From Propionicicella superfundia DSM 22317 (lineage in GTDB: Bacteria > Actinomycetota > Actinomycetes > Propionibacteriales > Propionibacteriaceae), in contig NZ_AUIA01000017.1 of the NCBI RefSeq assembly GCF_000423465.1, positions 1-64,000 on the forward strand: 64,000 bases of DNA. The letters are read 5' to 3'. The translations under genes were made by a program, and so were the position numbers. The notes under the pieces were generated by a model. It did no database searches, had not been told where the DNA came from, and saw only the letters and a program-made list of their open reading frames with translations. Shown piece after piece: positions 24,904-34,101 of the stretch (position 1 is its first letter; every line of letters starts with the position of its first letter).

Positions 24904-26631
24904 TCAGTGCCGCAGCACAGCCACCGAGAGAGGGCCCACCTCGAGCTCCGTCGTCCCGGTCGTCTCGTCCACGACGAGGTCCACCCGACCGAACCGGGCG
25001 ACGATCTCGCCTCCCACAGGCACAGACACCGCGGACGGACCGGACGTCAGGACGACCGTGAGCGGCCCTCGCTCCATCCGGAACCACCCGTCGCCTGCCT
25101 CGGCGTCGACCACCTGCTCACAGGCCCCGTCACCGAACGTCTCGCGGCGGAGAGCGATCAGCGTCCGGTACCACTCCCACAGTTCGCGGTGTTCCGGCAC
25201 GCGGAGGTCGCTCCAGTCCAGCTTGGAGCGCTCGAACGTCGCCCGATCCTGGGGGTCGGGGACGTCGCCACCCGGCACGCGAGCCCCCCAGTCGAACGCG
25301 GCGAACTCCTGCCGACGTCCCTCCGACACCGCCCGGCCCAACTCGGGCTCGTGGTCGGTGAAGTACTGGAAAGGCCGCGGCGAACCCCATTCCTGGCCCT
25401 GGAACAGCAAAGGCGTTCCGGGATTGACGAGCAGCACGGCCGCCTGGCCGGCCAGGGCGCCGGGAGCGAGCGCGGCCGCAGGCCTGTCCCCCGCCGCGCG
25501 GTTGCCGACCTGGTCGTGGTTCTCCGAGCACGCGACGAGGCGGCGCCGATCGACATCCTCCGGCAGCGGCTCGCCCCAGGGACCGCCGTGGTACGGCGAG
25601 TATCGACCGTCCCACCAGAACCCCTTCTCGACCACCGTCACGAGGGGCTCCGAGCCACCGAAGTCCACGTAGTACCCGAAGCGCTCACCGGTGTAGTAGG
25701 CGTGCAGCGCGTGGTGGAAGTCGTCGGACCAGATCCCGTCCAGCCCGTCCCCGCCCTCGGCGGTCGGCGTGATCAGCCGCACCTCGTTCGTGTCCGTCTC
25801 GCCGATGATGCGCAACGGACGTCCCAGACGGTCGGCCAGCGACCGCGTCTCGTCGCTCAACTGCGCGAGGAACCGCTTCTCCGAACCGTCGGCGAGCGTC
25901 TGGATCGCGTCCAGCCGGAGCGCGTCCACGTGGAAGTCGCGGAACCACCCGAGCGCGTTGTCGATGAGGTATCGGCGGACGCCCTCGTTGCCCTCCTGGT
26001 CGAGGTTGACCGCCCACCCCCACGGAGTGTGATGCGCGTCGGTGAAGTACGGGCCGAACTGCGAGAGATAGTTGCCCGCCGGCCCGAGATGGTTGTACAC
26101 GACGTCGAGGACGACGCCCAGCCCGTGCCCGTGCGCCGCGTCGACGAACCGCTGCAGCGCCGCCGGGCCCCCGTAGGCGTCATGGACGGCGTACAGGTCG
26201 ACCCCGTCGTACCCCCAGCCCCGGTCGCCGGGGAACGCCGCCACGGGCATCACCTCGACGAGGCCGATCCCCAGCTCGGCGAGGACGGGCAGTCGCTCGA
26301 TCGCGGCATCCAACGTCCCCCGCGGGGTGAACGTGCCGACATGGAGCTCGTAGATCACCTGTCCGAGAGCGTCCGCCCCGGCCCAGGCCGCGTCGCCCCA
26401 GGGGTGGGCGCCGACGTCGAACGCCCGCGTCGGCCCGTGGACGCCGTGCGGCTGCCAGCGCGACCGGGGGTCGGGACGTCCCGGGCCACCGTCCACCGAC
26501 AGCAGATAGTCCAGGCCGGGCCACACCTCGCCCCGCCAGTACCCCCCGTCGCCGCGGGTCAGCGGCTCGACGGCGTCGTTGATCAGCAGGTCCACCGATC
26601 CCGCGGCGGGAGCCCACACGGACAGCTCCAC
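24904..26631 (-). CDS. treZ: Malto-oligosyltrehalose trehalohydrolase TreZ
   Basis: 575 aa. It starts at GTG 26631 (VELSVWAPAAG), chosen because AGGAGG lies 6 nt upstream and because the GTG is 1 bp after the treY stop; the longer frame overlaps treY. An N-terminal beta-sandwich precedes the GH13 barrel: VVLDVVYNHLGP, DALRLDAIQTL (nucleophile Asp), IIGETD (acid Glu) and SENHDQVGN. It releases trehalose from maltooligosyl-trehalose made by TreY. A debranching enzyme (treX/glgX) is not adjacent. Confidence 0.95.
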   Translation of the reverse strand: MELSVWAPAAGSVDLLINDAVEPLTRGDGGYWRGEVWPGLDYLLSVDGGPGRPDPRSRWQPHGVHGPTRAFDVGAHPWGDAAWAGADALGQVIYELHVGTFTPRGTLDAAIERLPVLAELGIGLVEVMPVAAFPGDRGWGYDGVDLYAVHDAYGGPAALQRFVDAAHGHGLGVVLDVVYNHLGPAGNYLSQFGPYFTDAHHTPWGWAVNLDQEGNEGVRRYLIDNALGWFRDFHVDALRLDAIQTLADGSEKRFLAQLSDETRSLADRLGRPLRIIGETDTNEVRLITPTAEGGDGLDGIWSDDFHHALHAYYTGERFGYYVDFGGSEPLVTVVEKGFWWDGRYSPYHGGPWGEPLPEDVDRRRLVACSENHDQVGNRAAGDRPAAALAPGALAGQAAVLLVNPGTPLLFQGQEWGSPRPFQYFTDHEPELGRAVSEGRRQEFAAFDWGARVPGGDVPDPQDRATFERSKLDWSDLRVPEHRELWEWYRTLIALRRETFGDGACEQVVDAEAGDGWFRMERGPLTVVLTSGPSAVSVPVGGEIVARFGRVDLVVDETTGTTELEVGPLSVAVLRH

Positions 26632-26632
26632 G

Positions 26633-29128
26633 TCACGCCTCCTCGAGCCGCTCGAACACCGCACTGGGATACGGGCCGAGCACGTCGGCCAGCCGAACCA
26701 GCCCCCCGCTCACCGTGAGCCCGGTGAAGATGTCGGTCCAGCGCCCCTCGGGCAGGGCCACGGTGTGCTCCTGGAATCCGCCGAGTGCGGTCAACGCGCC
26801 CGAGAGCCGGGTGGCGAGGACGACGACCTCCGCGCCGCGTTCGTACGCGATGAGATGCCCCGTGGTCGTCGCGAGCGGGCGGTAGCACGCGGCCTCGCCG
26901 ACGAACGCCTGCGGCCGGCGGCGACGCAGGTCGCAGATCCGGTGCGTGATGAACAGTTTCTCCTCGGCGAGGGTGGACGGCGGCCGCTCCTGGACCGACG
27001 TCAGCAGCCGCGACAGGGCGGCGACGTCCACGGGACGCCGGTTGTCGGGGTCGACGAGATGCGTCTGCGTCGTCTCGGTCCCCTGGTAGATGTCGCCGAC
27101 GCCGAGGCAGGTGAGCTGGATGATCTTGCGCGACAGGACCGCGGTGCGGTTGGCGTCGTGGGTGAGTTGCGCCCAGCGTCCGAACGCGTCCATGACGTGG
27201 TCGTCGGTGAGCAGCGCGTCGATGAGTTCGAGGACCTGGTCCTCGGCCTCGGTGTCGGGACTCGTCCAGGTCGTCCACGTCTTCATCTCGCGCGACGCCT
27301 TCAGCATGTACTGCTTCAAGCGGTCGGCCGAGATCGGCCCCTCGTCGGTCCAGGTGCCCGCCAGGGTCTGCCACAGCAGGTTCTCCGTCGCCCCGTCGAG
27401 CCCCGCCACCAGCGGATGGACCTTCTCCAGCAGCGTCAGCCAGTCGACCGAGAACTGGCTGATGACGTTGATGCGGGCCCGGACGTCCTCGCCGCGCTTG
27501 GTGTCGTGCGTGGTTCCCACGGTCATCGTCGCCGGCCAGCGCTGCGACATCTCCGAACACCAGGCGTGGAACTGGTCGGGGCCGTAGCTCCACGCGGTCG
27601 GGGAGCCGCCGACCTCGTTCAGGCTGACCAGGGGCGTCCAGCGGTAGAACGCCGTGTCCTCGACCCCCTTGGCCTCGACCGCTCCGCAGACCTGCTGGAA
27701 TCTCACGACCAGTTCGTCCCGCAGGTCCTGCTGGCGGTGGCCGGCGCTGCCGACCTCGACCCCGGTGACCAGGTCGACGACGACGTCGAGCGTGTCGAGC
27801 AGGTCCTCGTCGAGACGCCGGCGGGCGATCTCGGCGGCGCGCTCGATGGCCGCGCGCGAGTCGGGGTGAACGTCCTGGCCCGGGACGATGTACGCGCGGT
27901 AACGGTCGAACGCGACGATGAGCTCGATGAGGCACCGGCGCAGCCAGCGGAAGGTGTGGTCGCGCAGGTAGATGTCGTCCTTGACGATCTCCTGGGCGAG
28001 GGACGCGAGCCGGTGCACCTCGGCCGACAGGGACGTCGCGATGATCTCTCGCTTGGACGCGTCCACGACGTCGTGCAACTGCGACGGCTGGGACTCGCCC
28101 AGGCCCTCGGCGGCCATCGTGAGGTTCACGCCGCCGGCGCTGTCGACCTGGAGCGCGCCGATGCGCCAGGACGCGTCGTACCCGGTCGTGCCGGACACCG
28201 GCCAGTCGTCGGGCAGCATCTCGCCGCCGCTCAGGATCTTCTCGGCCACGATCCAGGCGCCGCCGGTCGCGATGGACAGCCGCCGCAGGTACCCGCGGGG
28301 ATCGGCCAGCCCGTCGGGATGGTCGATCCGGAACCCGTCGATGTAGCCGGCGTGGTAGAGCTCGAGCAGCAGGGCGTGGGTCGCCTCGAACACCTCCGGG
28401 TCCTCGACCCGGATCGCCGCGAGCGTGTCCACGTCGAAGAAGCGGCGGTAGTTGAGTTCCTCGTCGGCGACCTTCCAGTACGCCAGCCGGTAGAACTGCT
28501 GCTGGACGCACTCGGCCAGCGGCAGCGTCTCGGTCCCGGCGCGGACGGGGAACACACGGTCGTAGTACTCCAGGACGCCCTGTTCGCCCTCGTCCTCGAA
28601 GCCCGGGATGACCTTCCAGGTGAGAGAGATCTGGTCCGTGGCGATCACCGTCCCGATCCGTGCGCCGAGGACCGGCATGAGCAGTCCGTCGCTCGTGTCG
28701 ATGCCGTCGAACCAGTTCGCGTACGGCGACTGCGGCCCCTCCTTCAGGACCGACCAGAGCGCCCTGTTGGCGTACAGCGGTGTGGGGAACGACATGTGGT
28801 TCGGGACGACGTCCACGATGACGCCCATGTCCCGCTCGTGCGCGGCGCGGGCGAGCGCCTCGAATCCCTCCCGGCCGCCGAGTGCCTCCGAGATGCGGCT
28901 GTGGTCGACCACGTCGTACCCGTGGGTCGAGCCGGGCGAGGCCGCGAGGATCGGTGACAGGTACAGGTCGGTGATCCCGAGCCGCTGCAGGTAGTCGAGC
29001 CGGTCGGCGGCCTGCGCGAACGTGAGGTTCGGGCCGAGCTGCAGCCGGTACGTCGTGACCGGAACCCGCCGCCCCGGGGAGGGGAGATGCGGCCGGAGAC
29101 GGTCGGCATGCTCGGTTTCGGATGGCAT
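26633..29128 (-). CDS. treY: Malto-oligosyltrehalose synthase TreY
   Basis: 831 aa, near the family's usual length. The N-terminal TYRLQLGPNLTFAQAADRLDYLQRLGITDLYLSP is diagnostic. GH13 active-site segments follow in VDVVPNHM, GFRIDHPDGLADP (nucleophile Asp), VAEKIL (acid Glu) and TTHDTKRGED. It converts the reducing end of maltodextrin or glycogen chains to an alpha,alpha-1,1 linkage. It is followed by treZ after 1 bp, giving a treY-treZ operon for trehalose as an osmo- or desiccation protectant. The start ATG lacks a strong SD. Confidence 0.95.
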   Translation of the reverse strand: MPSETEHADRLRPHLPSPGRRVPVTTYRLQLGPNLTFAQAADRLDYLQRLGITDLYLSPILAASPGSTHGYDVVDHSRISEALGGREGFEALARAAHERDMGVIVDVVPNHMSFPTPLYANRALWSVLKEGPQSPYANWFDGIDTSDGLLMPVLGARIGTVIATDQISLTWKVIPGFEDEGEQGVLEYYDRVFPVRAGTETLPLAECVQQQFYRLAYWKVADEELNYRRFFDVDTLAAIRVEDPEVFEATHALLLELYHAGYIDGFRIDHPDGLADPRGYLRRLSIATGGAWIVAEKILSGGEMLPDDWPVSGTTGYDASWRIGALQVDSAGGVNLTMAAEGLGESQPSQLHDVVDASKREIIATSLSAEVHRLASLAQEIVKDDIYLRDHTFRWLRRCLIELIVAFDRYRAYIVPGQDVHPDSRAAIERAAEIARRRLDEDLLDTLDVVVDLVTGVEVGSAGHRQQDLRDELVVRFQQVCGAVEAKGVEDTAFYRWTPLVSLNEVGGSPTAWSYGPDQFHAWCSEMSQRWPATMTVGTTHDTKRGEDVRARINVISQFSVDWLTLLEKVHPLVAGLDGATENLLWQTLAGTWTDEGPISADRLKQYMLKASREMKTWTTWTSPDTEAEDQVLELIDALLTDDHVMDAFGRWAQLTHDANRTAVLSRKIIQLTCLGVGDIYQGTETTQTHLVDPDNRRPVDVAALSRLLTSVQERPPSTLAEEKLFITHRICDLRRRRPQAFVGEAACYRPLATTTGHLIAYERGAEVVVLATRLSGALTALGGFQEHTVALPEGRWTDIFTGLTVSGGLVRLADVLGPYPSAVFERLEEA

Positions 29129-29233
29129 CGATCACGACCTCTCGCGCTGCCGGCAGATCCCCGCCAGAGTAACAAAGCGCCGCCGAATGCCCCGCCCGGA
29201 GCCCGAATCCCGCCGCGAAAACGACGACCGGGC

Positions 29234-29297
29234 TCGCCGAACGCTCCCAAACCCACGGAAATCGGAGGAAATCCGGCGGAAGCAGAGCGTTCGGCGA
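29234..29297. repeat. 64-bp palindromic repeat, copy B
   Basis: The ends TCGCCGAACGCTC and GAGCGTTCGGCGA are perfectly complementary (13 bp) and the total length is 64 bp. It lies between the end of the substrate-binding-protein gene and the start of treY, so it may terminate the ABC operon. Confidence 0.85.
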
Positions 29298-29319
29298 AGG
29301 ATCCGGCCGTCGTGGCGTC

Positions 29320-30387
29320 TCAGAGGTCGACCTGCACCACCAGGTTGTCCACGAACTGCTCGGTGTCGATGCTGCTGGACAGGTAGCCGACGTCCTTCAG
29401 CTTGCCGACGAAGAAGAGCGCATCGTCCCGCGCTTGGGAGTCCGAGGACGCGGAGGACGCGTGGTTCTTGTAGTGGTAGCTCTTCAGCAACGTGACGAGG
29501 AGTTCCTGGTCCTCGGACGGGACGTATGCCTCGTGCTGGCTGCTGTCGGTGACGATCCTGGCCGTCTCCTCGGGGTTCTCGGCGATCCACTCGATCGCCT
29601 TGTACCAGCCGCGCAGCAGCGCGGCGACGGTCTCGGGCTTGTCGTTGACCGCCGCGCCCGAGGCGTACAGGAAGCAGCAGAACCTGCCCGCGAACAGGGG
29701 ATGCGAGCTGATGTCGACCAACACGCGGAACCCGTTGTTCTCCGCGATGGTCGCCTGCGGATCCCAGGCGGCGATGGCGTCGACCTCGCCCCGTTTCGCG
29801 ACCTCCTCCAGCGTGGTCAGGTCGTAGGGCGCGAACGTCACCTGGCCCGCGGACTCCGACGGGTCGATCCCCGCATCCCCCAGGGCCACCGACGCGACGG
29901 CCCACGGAGTGCCGCCGATCTCGTCCACGCCGATCTTCTTGCCCTTCAGCCCCGCCACCGAGGTGATCGGCGAGTCGCCGGGGACGAGCAGCTTGATGCA
30001 GCCGGTGTGCATGCCGCCGATGATCTTGAGGTCCAGCCCCTGCTCGACCGCGGGGAAGAACTGGAAATCTCCGTTGGCCACGAGGTACTGGCCACTGGCC
30101 AGGCCGTCCTTCTGCTGCTGGAAGGTGCCGCTCACCAACTCGACGTCGATGCCCTGCTCGGCCCAGAAGCCCTTTTCCTGGGCGATGTAGCTCGGAGAGC
30201 CGCACAGGCCCCCGCCCAGCGCCTGCACCTGCGTCTTGCCCAGCGAGGCGGCGCCGGACGTCCCCCCGGTCGCCCCGCTCGTGGCGGGCGCACCGCACGC
30301 CGACAGCAGCGACGGCACGCCGATGGCCAGGGCCGCCGTCCCCCCGAGGAGGAAGAACCTCCTCCGATCGAGATTGATCTGACTCAT
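29320..30387 (-). CDS. NitT/TauT-type ABC transporter substrate-binding lipoprotein
   Basis: 355 aa. The N terminus has a Tat motif (DRRRFFLLGG) and a lipobox LLSAC, so it is exported and membrane-anchored. The mature part is an NMT1/SsuA-like binding protein (YIAQEKGFWAEQGIDVELV, IGVDEIGGTPWAVASVAL, VDAIAAWDPQATIAENNG). Candidate substrates are alkanesulfonates, nitrate, taurine or thiamine precursors, and the sequence does not decide. It is the last gene of the importer operon, 206 bp after the ATPase gene, with its own SD (AGGAGA). The 64-bp repeat follows its stop. Confidence 0.9.
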   Translation of the reverse strand: MSQINLDRRRFFLLGGTAALAIGVPSLLSACGAPATSGATGGTSGAASLGKTQVQALGGGLCGSPSYIAQEKGFWAEQGIDVELVSGTFQQQKDGLASGQYLVANGDFQFFPAVEQGLDLKIIGGMHTGCIKLLVPGDSPITSVAGLKGKKIGVDEIGGTPWAVASVALGDAGIDPSESAGQVTFAPYDLTTLEEVAKRGEVDAIAAWDPQATIAENNGFRVLVDISSHPLFAGRFCCFLYASGAAVNDKPETVAALLRGWYKAIEWIAENPEETARIVTDSSQHEAYVPSEDQELLVTLLKSYHYKNHASSASSDSQARDDALFFVGKLKDVGYLSSSIDTEQFVDNLVVQVDL

Positions 30388-30593
30388 TTCGTTTCTCCTG
30401 ACAGTGGTTCACGACTCGATGCGGCCGACGCCACGACGTTTTGCGGGACGTTCGGCCGGTGTTCTGGCCCGGATTGGCCGGTCGCCGCGGACTCAGCCCC
30501 GCGAGGCGGCGGGGGCGGCGGGTGTTCTTCCGGCGACGTGGCGGGACGGACATCGCATCTGCCTGGCACCTCCCTCGGGAATCGTCCGGCGGC

Positions 30594-31379
30594 TCATCGG
30601 GATGCCCGTTCCGGGTGGGCGCCCGGCCTCGAACCGGCCAGGTTCAGCTTGTCGAGGATGCGCGAACGCAGGCGGAGGAACCCGTCGTCGTCGCGGGCAC
30701 GGGGGCGGTCGAGCGAGACGTCGATGATCTCGCTGATCCTGCCCGGGCGGGGCGTCATGACGACGATGCGATCGCTCAGGTAGATGGCCTCGTCGACGTC
30801 GTGGGTCACCAGGATCATGGTCGAGCCCAGGCGCTGCCACAGGTCCAGGAGCTTGTCCTGGACCTCGACGCGGGTGAACGAGTCGAGTGCCCCCATCGGC
30901 TCGTCGAGCAGCAGCACCCGCGGCTCGTTGATCAGCGCGCGGGCGATCGCCACGCGCTGCGCCATGCCGCCGGAGAGCTGGTGCGGGTAGGCCTCGGCGA
31001 AACCGTCCAGCCCGACCAGTTCGACGTACTCCGGCACACGGTGCTGCTGCTGCCGGTACACGCCTCGGGCCTTGAGGCCGGTGGCGATGTTCTGCGCCAC
31101 GGTCGCCCAGGGGAACAACGCCCCCTGCTGGAAGACGTACCCCCGCTCGTGGCTGGGGCCGGAGATCTGCTCGCCGGCCACGTGCAGCGTGCCGCCCTGC
31201 GGGACGTCGAGACCGGCGATCAGGCGCAGCAGCGTGGTCTTGCCGCACCCCGACGGGCCGATGAGGCTGACGAACTCCCCCTGCGCGACCTGCAGGGACA
31301 CGTCCTGCAGCGCGTGGGTCTCGTCCTTGCCGTTGCCGTAGACGCGCGTGACGTGAGCGATGTCGACCAGCGGGCTCAT
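30594..31379 (-). CDS. NitT/TauT-type ABC transporter ATPase
   Basis: 261 aa. Walker A GPSGCGKTT, Q-loop VFQQGALFPW, signature LSGGMAQRVAIARAL, Walker B VLLLDEPMGALD and H-loop VTHDVDEAIYLSDRI match the SsuB/TauB/NrtD group. It energises import by the adjacent permease, with which it overlaps (ATGA). The C-terminal 20 residues are an unconserved tail. Confidence 0.93.
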   Translation of the reverse strand: MSPLVDIAHVTRVYGNGKDETHALQDVSLQVAQGEFVSLIGPSGCGKTTLLRLIAGLDVPQGGTLHVAGEQISGPSHERGYVFQQGALFPWATVAQNIATGLKARGVYRQQQHRVPEYVELVGLDGFAEAYPHQLSGGMAQRVAIARALINEPRVLLLDEPMGALDSFTRVEVQDKLLDLWQRLGSTMILVTHDVDEAIYLSDRIVVMTPRPGRISEIIDVSLDRPRARDDDGFLRLRSRILDKLNLAGSRPGAHPERASR

Positions 31380-32479
31380 TGCTCCACCAGCCCCTCCTGC
31401 CAGCGCAGCACCCGCTTCTTGACGAGGTCGATGAGCGCGAGGATCACGCTGAAGACGATGAACATGATGATGATCGCGGCGTACACCTGGTAGTACTTGC
31501 TGAACGTCTTCGAGTAGTTGATGAAGTACCCCAGGCCCGCCGTGGCGCCCATCATCTCGGCGGCGACGAGCGTCAGGAACGACATGCTCGTCGCCATGCT
31601 GATGCCCGTGAAGATGCTCGGGGTCGCGTGCGGGATCGCCACGTGGAACAGCAGGTAGCTGCGCGTGGCGCCGAGCGTCCGGCTGACCTCGTAGAGGACC
31701 TTGGGGGTGGACACGATGCCCTGGCACATCATGAACGCGATGATGAACCAGGAGGCGATCACCAGCAGGAAGGTCATGGCCACCGGCGGCGGCTTCAGGA
31801 GGACGGTCGCGATGGGCATCCAGGCCGTGGCCGGCACGACCCCCGTGAACTTGAGGACCGGGTACAGCCAGTAGAACCACTGCCGGTACCAGCCGATGAG
31901 GATGCCGGTCCCCACCCCCGCGACGATGCCGAGCAGCAGGCCGATGGCGAACAGGCGGCTGGAGGCGACGATGTGACCGAGCAGGTTCACCGCGTTGGTC
32001 GGCAGGTACGCGAGGATCGTCACCGGTCCGGGGAAGTAGGGCGGACGCATCCAGAAGAGCTTGGACGTCAGGAGATCCCAGACGCCGAGCGCCAGCGCCC
32101 CGGCGAAGATGAACTGCGCCTTGTGGAAGACGCGATCGCCCCATCGCGGGACGCGTCGCAGGATCGGGTACAGCAGCACGAGCGCCCCGGCGCAGGCAGC
32201 CAGGAGGATGCGGTAGTTGGTGGGGTCGAGCGGATAGTCCGGGGAGAAGTCCTTGCCGGGTTTCAGGCCGGGGAGGTTGCCCGGCACGGCCAGGCTCGCC
32301 GTGAGCGAGGCCACGAAGCCGAGGATCGCGACCGCGTACCACCCACGGGACCCGGCCTTCCAGTAGCGCGGGTCCACGGGGGCCTGCCGCGGCTCGGCAC
32401 ATCCGCGGGGCGGCGAGGACGGGGTCTGTGCCGTCCCCGGCGAGGACGAGGCGGTTTCCGCGAGTGCGAGTGTGTTCAT
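31376..32479 (-). CDS. NitT/TauT-type ABC transporter permease
   Basis: 367 aa, longer than the usual 250-280. An extra N-terminal part (residues 1-130) includes a cytoplasmic segment and about two additional hydrophobic helices before the binding-protein-dependent permease domain (GIVAGVGTGILIGWYRQ, then EVSRTLGATRSYLLFHVAIPHATPSIFTGI, the EAA loop). First gene of the importer operon, with SD-like GAAGAAGA. Together with the ATPase and the binding lipoprotein it forms a complete importer. Confidence 0.9.
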   Translation of the reverse strand: MNTLALAETASSSPGTAQTPSSPPRGCAEPRQAPVDPRYWKAGSRGWYAVAILGFVASLTASLAVPGNLPGLKPGKDFSPDYPLDPTNYRILLAACAGALVLLYPILRRVPRWGDRVFHKAQFIFAGALALGVWDLLTSKLFWMRPPYFPGPVTILAYLPTNAVNLLGHIVASSRLFAIGLLLGIVAGVGTGILIGWYRQWFYWLYPVLKFTGVVPATAWMPIATVLLKPPPVAMTFLLVIASWFIIAFMMCQGIVSTPKVLYEVSRTLGATRSYLLFHVAIPHATPSIFTGISMATSMSFLTLVAAEMMGATAGLGYFINYSKTFSKYYQVYAAIIIMFIVFSVILALIDLVKKRVLRWQEGLVEQ

Positions 32480-32912
32480 GAGCGGTCTTCTTCACGGCTG
32501 GTCGTGGCGAGCGGATCGTCAGCGGCGAGCGGCGGGGACGCTGCCGGTGCGTCGACCGGACGGCTCGGGCGGGGACCGGTGAGGTCCGCCGCGTGCGCAC
32601 GGTGTCAGCCCGCGAAGGCGGGTGCGGGGATGGCCCGAGGAGGGCGCGGGACGTCCGGTGCGCGGAGCCCGGTCAGGAGGAGCGGGTCGGAGGAATCAAC
32701 AACCCATACACATGGACGGCATACACATGGACCGCAGGCACCGGAGGGCCGAAGATGCGGGACGTCCATGCGTGGTCATGCGCGCACACTAACACGTCCC
32801 TCCCTCGGCCGAGATCGTGCGTCGGAAATCGCGGGCGAACGGTCCGGTGCGCGGTGCCGAGGTGGGCGTTTCGTCAATGCTCGCGGGAAGGGGGCCCTCG
32901 GGCGCGGGCCGG
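32480..32912. promoter_or_regulatory. Control region upstream of the importer operon, with a 15-bp tandem repeat
   Basis: No gene is visible in these 430 bp. CATACACATGGAC occurs twice head to tail (32705-32717 and 32720-32732), a 15-bp period that suggests two operator half-sites on one face of the helix, about 225 bp ahead of the permease start. A short hairpin CCCGCGAAGGCGGG lies near 32609-32622. No TPP or SAM riboswitch core could be recognised. Confidence 0.4.
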
Positions 32913-33395
32913 CTAGCGGAGGATGATCCGCAGGCCGCGCTCGAAGGACGCGTCCAGATCCGGGTCGGGCGCGATGAGGCCCAGGTCGGCCGCCTGTCGG
33001 TGGAGCTGGGATGCCTGCGTGTGTCCCATCACGTAGATCAGCAGCGTGCGGGCCACGTCCGCCGACGTGAACGCGGCGAACCGGCTCTCCAGCCCGGTCA
33101 GGTCGAACCGGAACGCCGACGCGGTCGCGACGACCTCTGCCCCGTCGCGGACGGCGAGCATGGCGTCGCGCAGCCGCCGGCAGGAGGCCACCAGGTCCTC
33201 GTCGATCCGCACCCCGGCGACGATCCGGTCGGCCATGAGCCCGAGCAGGGTCTGCTTGTCGCGGACGTGGTGATACAGCGCGCTGGGCTGGACGCCGAGT
33301 TCCCCCGCCAGCCGCCGCATCGAGAAGAACTCCAGCCCCCAGGCGTCCAGGACCCGCATCGCCGCCTGGACGACGTCGTCGAGACTGTTGGCCAT
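32913..33395 (-). CDS. bioQ: TetR-family regulator, BioQ-like (biotin uptake repressor)
   Basis: 160 aa. The N-terminal TetR HTH (FSMRRLAGELGVQPSALYHHVRDKQTLL) is followed by a short TetR_C ligand domain. It is transcribed divergently from bioY-bioM-bioN, and two copies of TGAAC-N3-RTTCA lie between them. BioQ regulators of corynebacteria and mycobacteria are TetR proteins that bind this kind of 13-bp palindrome (TGAAC-N3-GTTAC in Corynebacterium) and control biotin genes, so the assignment is good but inferred. TAGGCT ends 6 nt before the ATG, implying a leaderless mRNA. Confidence 0.8.
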   Translation of the reverse strand: MANSLDDVVQAAMRVLDAWGLEFFSMRRLAGELGVQPSALYHHVRDKQTLLGLMADRIVAGVRIDEDLVASCRRLRDAMLAVRDGAEVVATASAFRFDLTGLESRFAAFTSADVARTLLIYVMGHTQASQLHRQAADLGLIAPDPDLDASFERGLRIILR

Positions 33396-33416
33396 TTCGG
33401 CAGCCTATCGGTAGCC

Positions 33417-33445
33417 TGAACACCGTTCACCTGAACACCATTCAG
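33417..33445. promoter_or_regulatory. Two BioQ-type operators in the bioQ-bioY intergenic region
   Basis: TGAACACCGTTCA (33417-33429) is a perfect 5-3-5 palindrome and TGAACACCATTCA (33432-33444) is an imperfect copy 15 bp on, within CTGAACACCATTCAG. They sit just downstream of a possible rightward promoter (TTGGCC-18-TAGCCT, 33388-33417) and upstream of the leftward -10, so bound repressor could silence both directions. Confidence 0.75.
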
Positions 33446-33486
33446 TCGCCATCGTCCCGCGTCACCCGGGCCGTCCCAGGAGAGTC

Positions 33487-34101
33487 ATGACCGATCCCGT
33501 CGCCACCGATGTCATCGCGGAGCCGGCCGCCCGCACCCGCGCCCGCCTCACCACCACCGATCTCGCACTCGTCGCCGCCTTCGCCGCGCTCATCGGTGCG
33601 CTGGCCTACCTGGGCGCCATCCCCGTCGGCGGTGCCGGCGTGCCGATCACCCTGCAGACCCTCGGTGTCGCACTCGCCGGCGCGATCCTCGGCCCGCTGC
33701 GCGGCTTCCTCGCCGTGAGCCTCTACCTCGGACTGGGCGCGATCGGCCTGCCGGTGTTCGCCGAGCACTCCTCGGGGCTCGGTGTCTTCACCGGCGTGAG
33801 CGCCGGCTACCTCATCTCGTTCCCGATCGCGGCGGCCCTCATCGGCTTCCTGGTGAAATACGTGGTGGGCCCGCGTCGTATCCGGGCGCTCCTCGTCCTG
33901 CCCGCCGTCGCGGCCGGCAGCATCCTGGTGGTCCACCCCCTCGGCATCGCCGGCATGATGATCCACCAGGGCGTCCCGTTCGAGGTCGCCCTCTCGTGGG
34001 ACATCCCGTTCTGGCTGGGCGACGTCATCAAGATCACGCTCGTGTCGCTGATCGCCGCCGAGGTGCACCGGGCCTTCCCGAAGCTGCTCGCCCGCTCGTG
34101 A
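33487..34101 (+). CDS. bioY: BioY, biotin-binding S component of an ECF transporter
   Basis: 204 aa with six hydrophobic segments. GALAYLGAIPVGGAGVPITLQTLGVALAGAILGPLRGFLAVSLYLGLGAIGLPVF is the BioY signature region, read here in pieces: the VPITLQTLG loop and the LGxxGLPVF motif. It captures biotin at the membrane and works with BioM and BioN. It has SD AGGAGAG and overlaps bioM by GTGA. Confidence 0.95.
   Translation: MTDPVATDVIAEPAARTRARLTTTDLALVAAFAALIGALAYLGAIPVGGAGVPITLQTLGVALAGAILGPLRGFLAVSLYLGLGAIGLPVFAEHSSGLGVFTGVSAGYLISFPIAAALIGFLVKYVVGPRRIRALLVLPAVAAGSILVVHPLGIAGMMIHQGVPFEVALSWDIPFWLGDVIKITLVSLIAAEVHRAFPKLLARS

Noticed and set aside
26579-28957. A 792-codon rightward frame across treZ/treY
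   Set aside because: It is antisense to treY with no known motif, and treY is intact on the other strand.
32480-32912. TPP or SAM riboswitch ahead of the importer
   Set aside because: The CTGAGA and ACCTGATC-type cores of TPP and the conserved SAM-I junctions are not found on the leftward strand.
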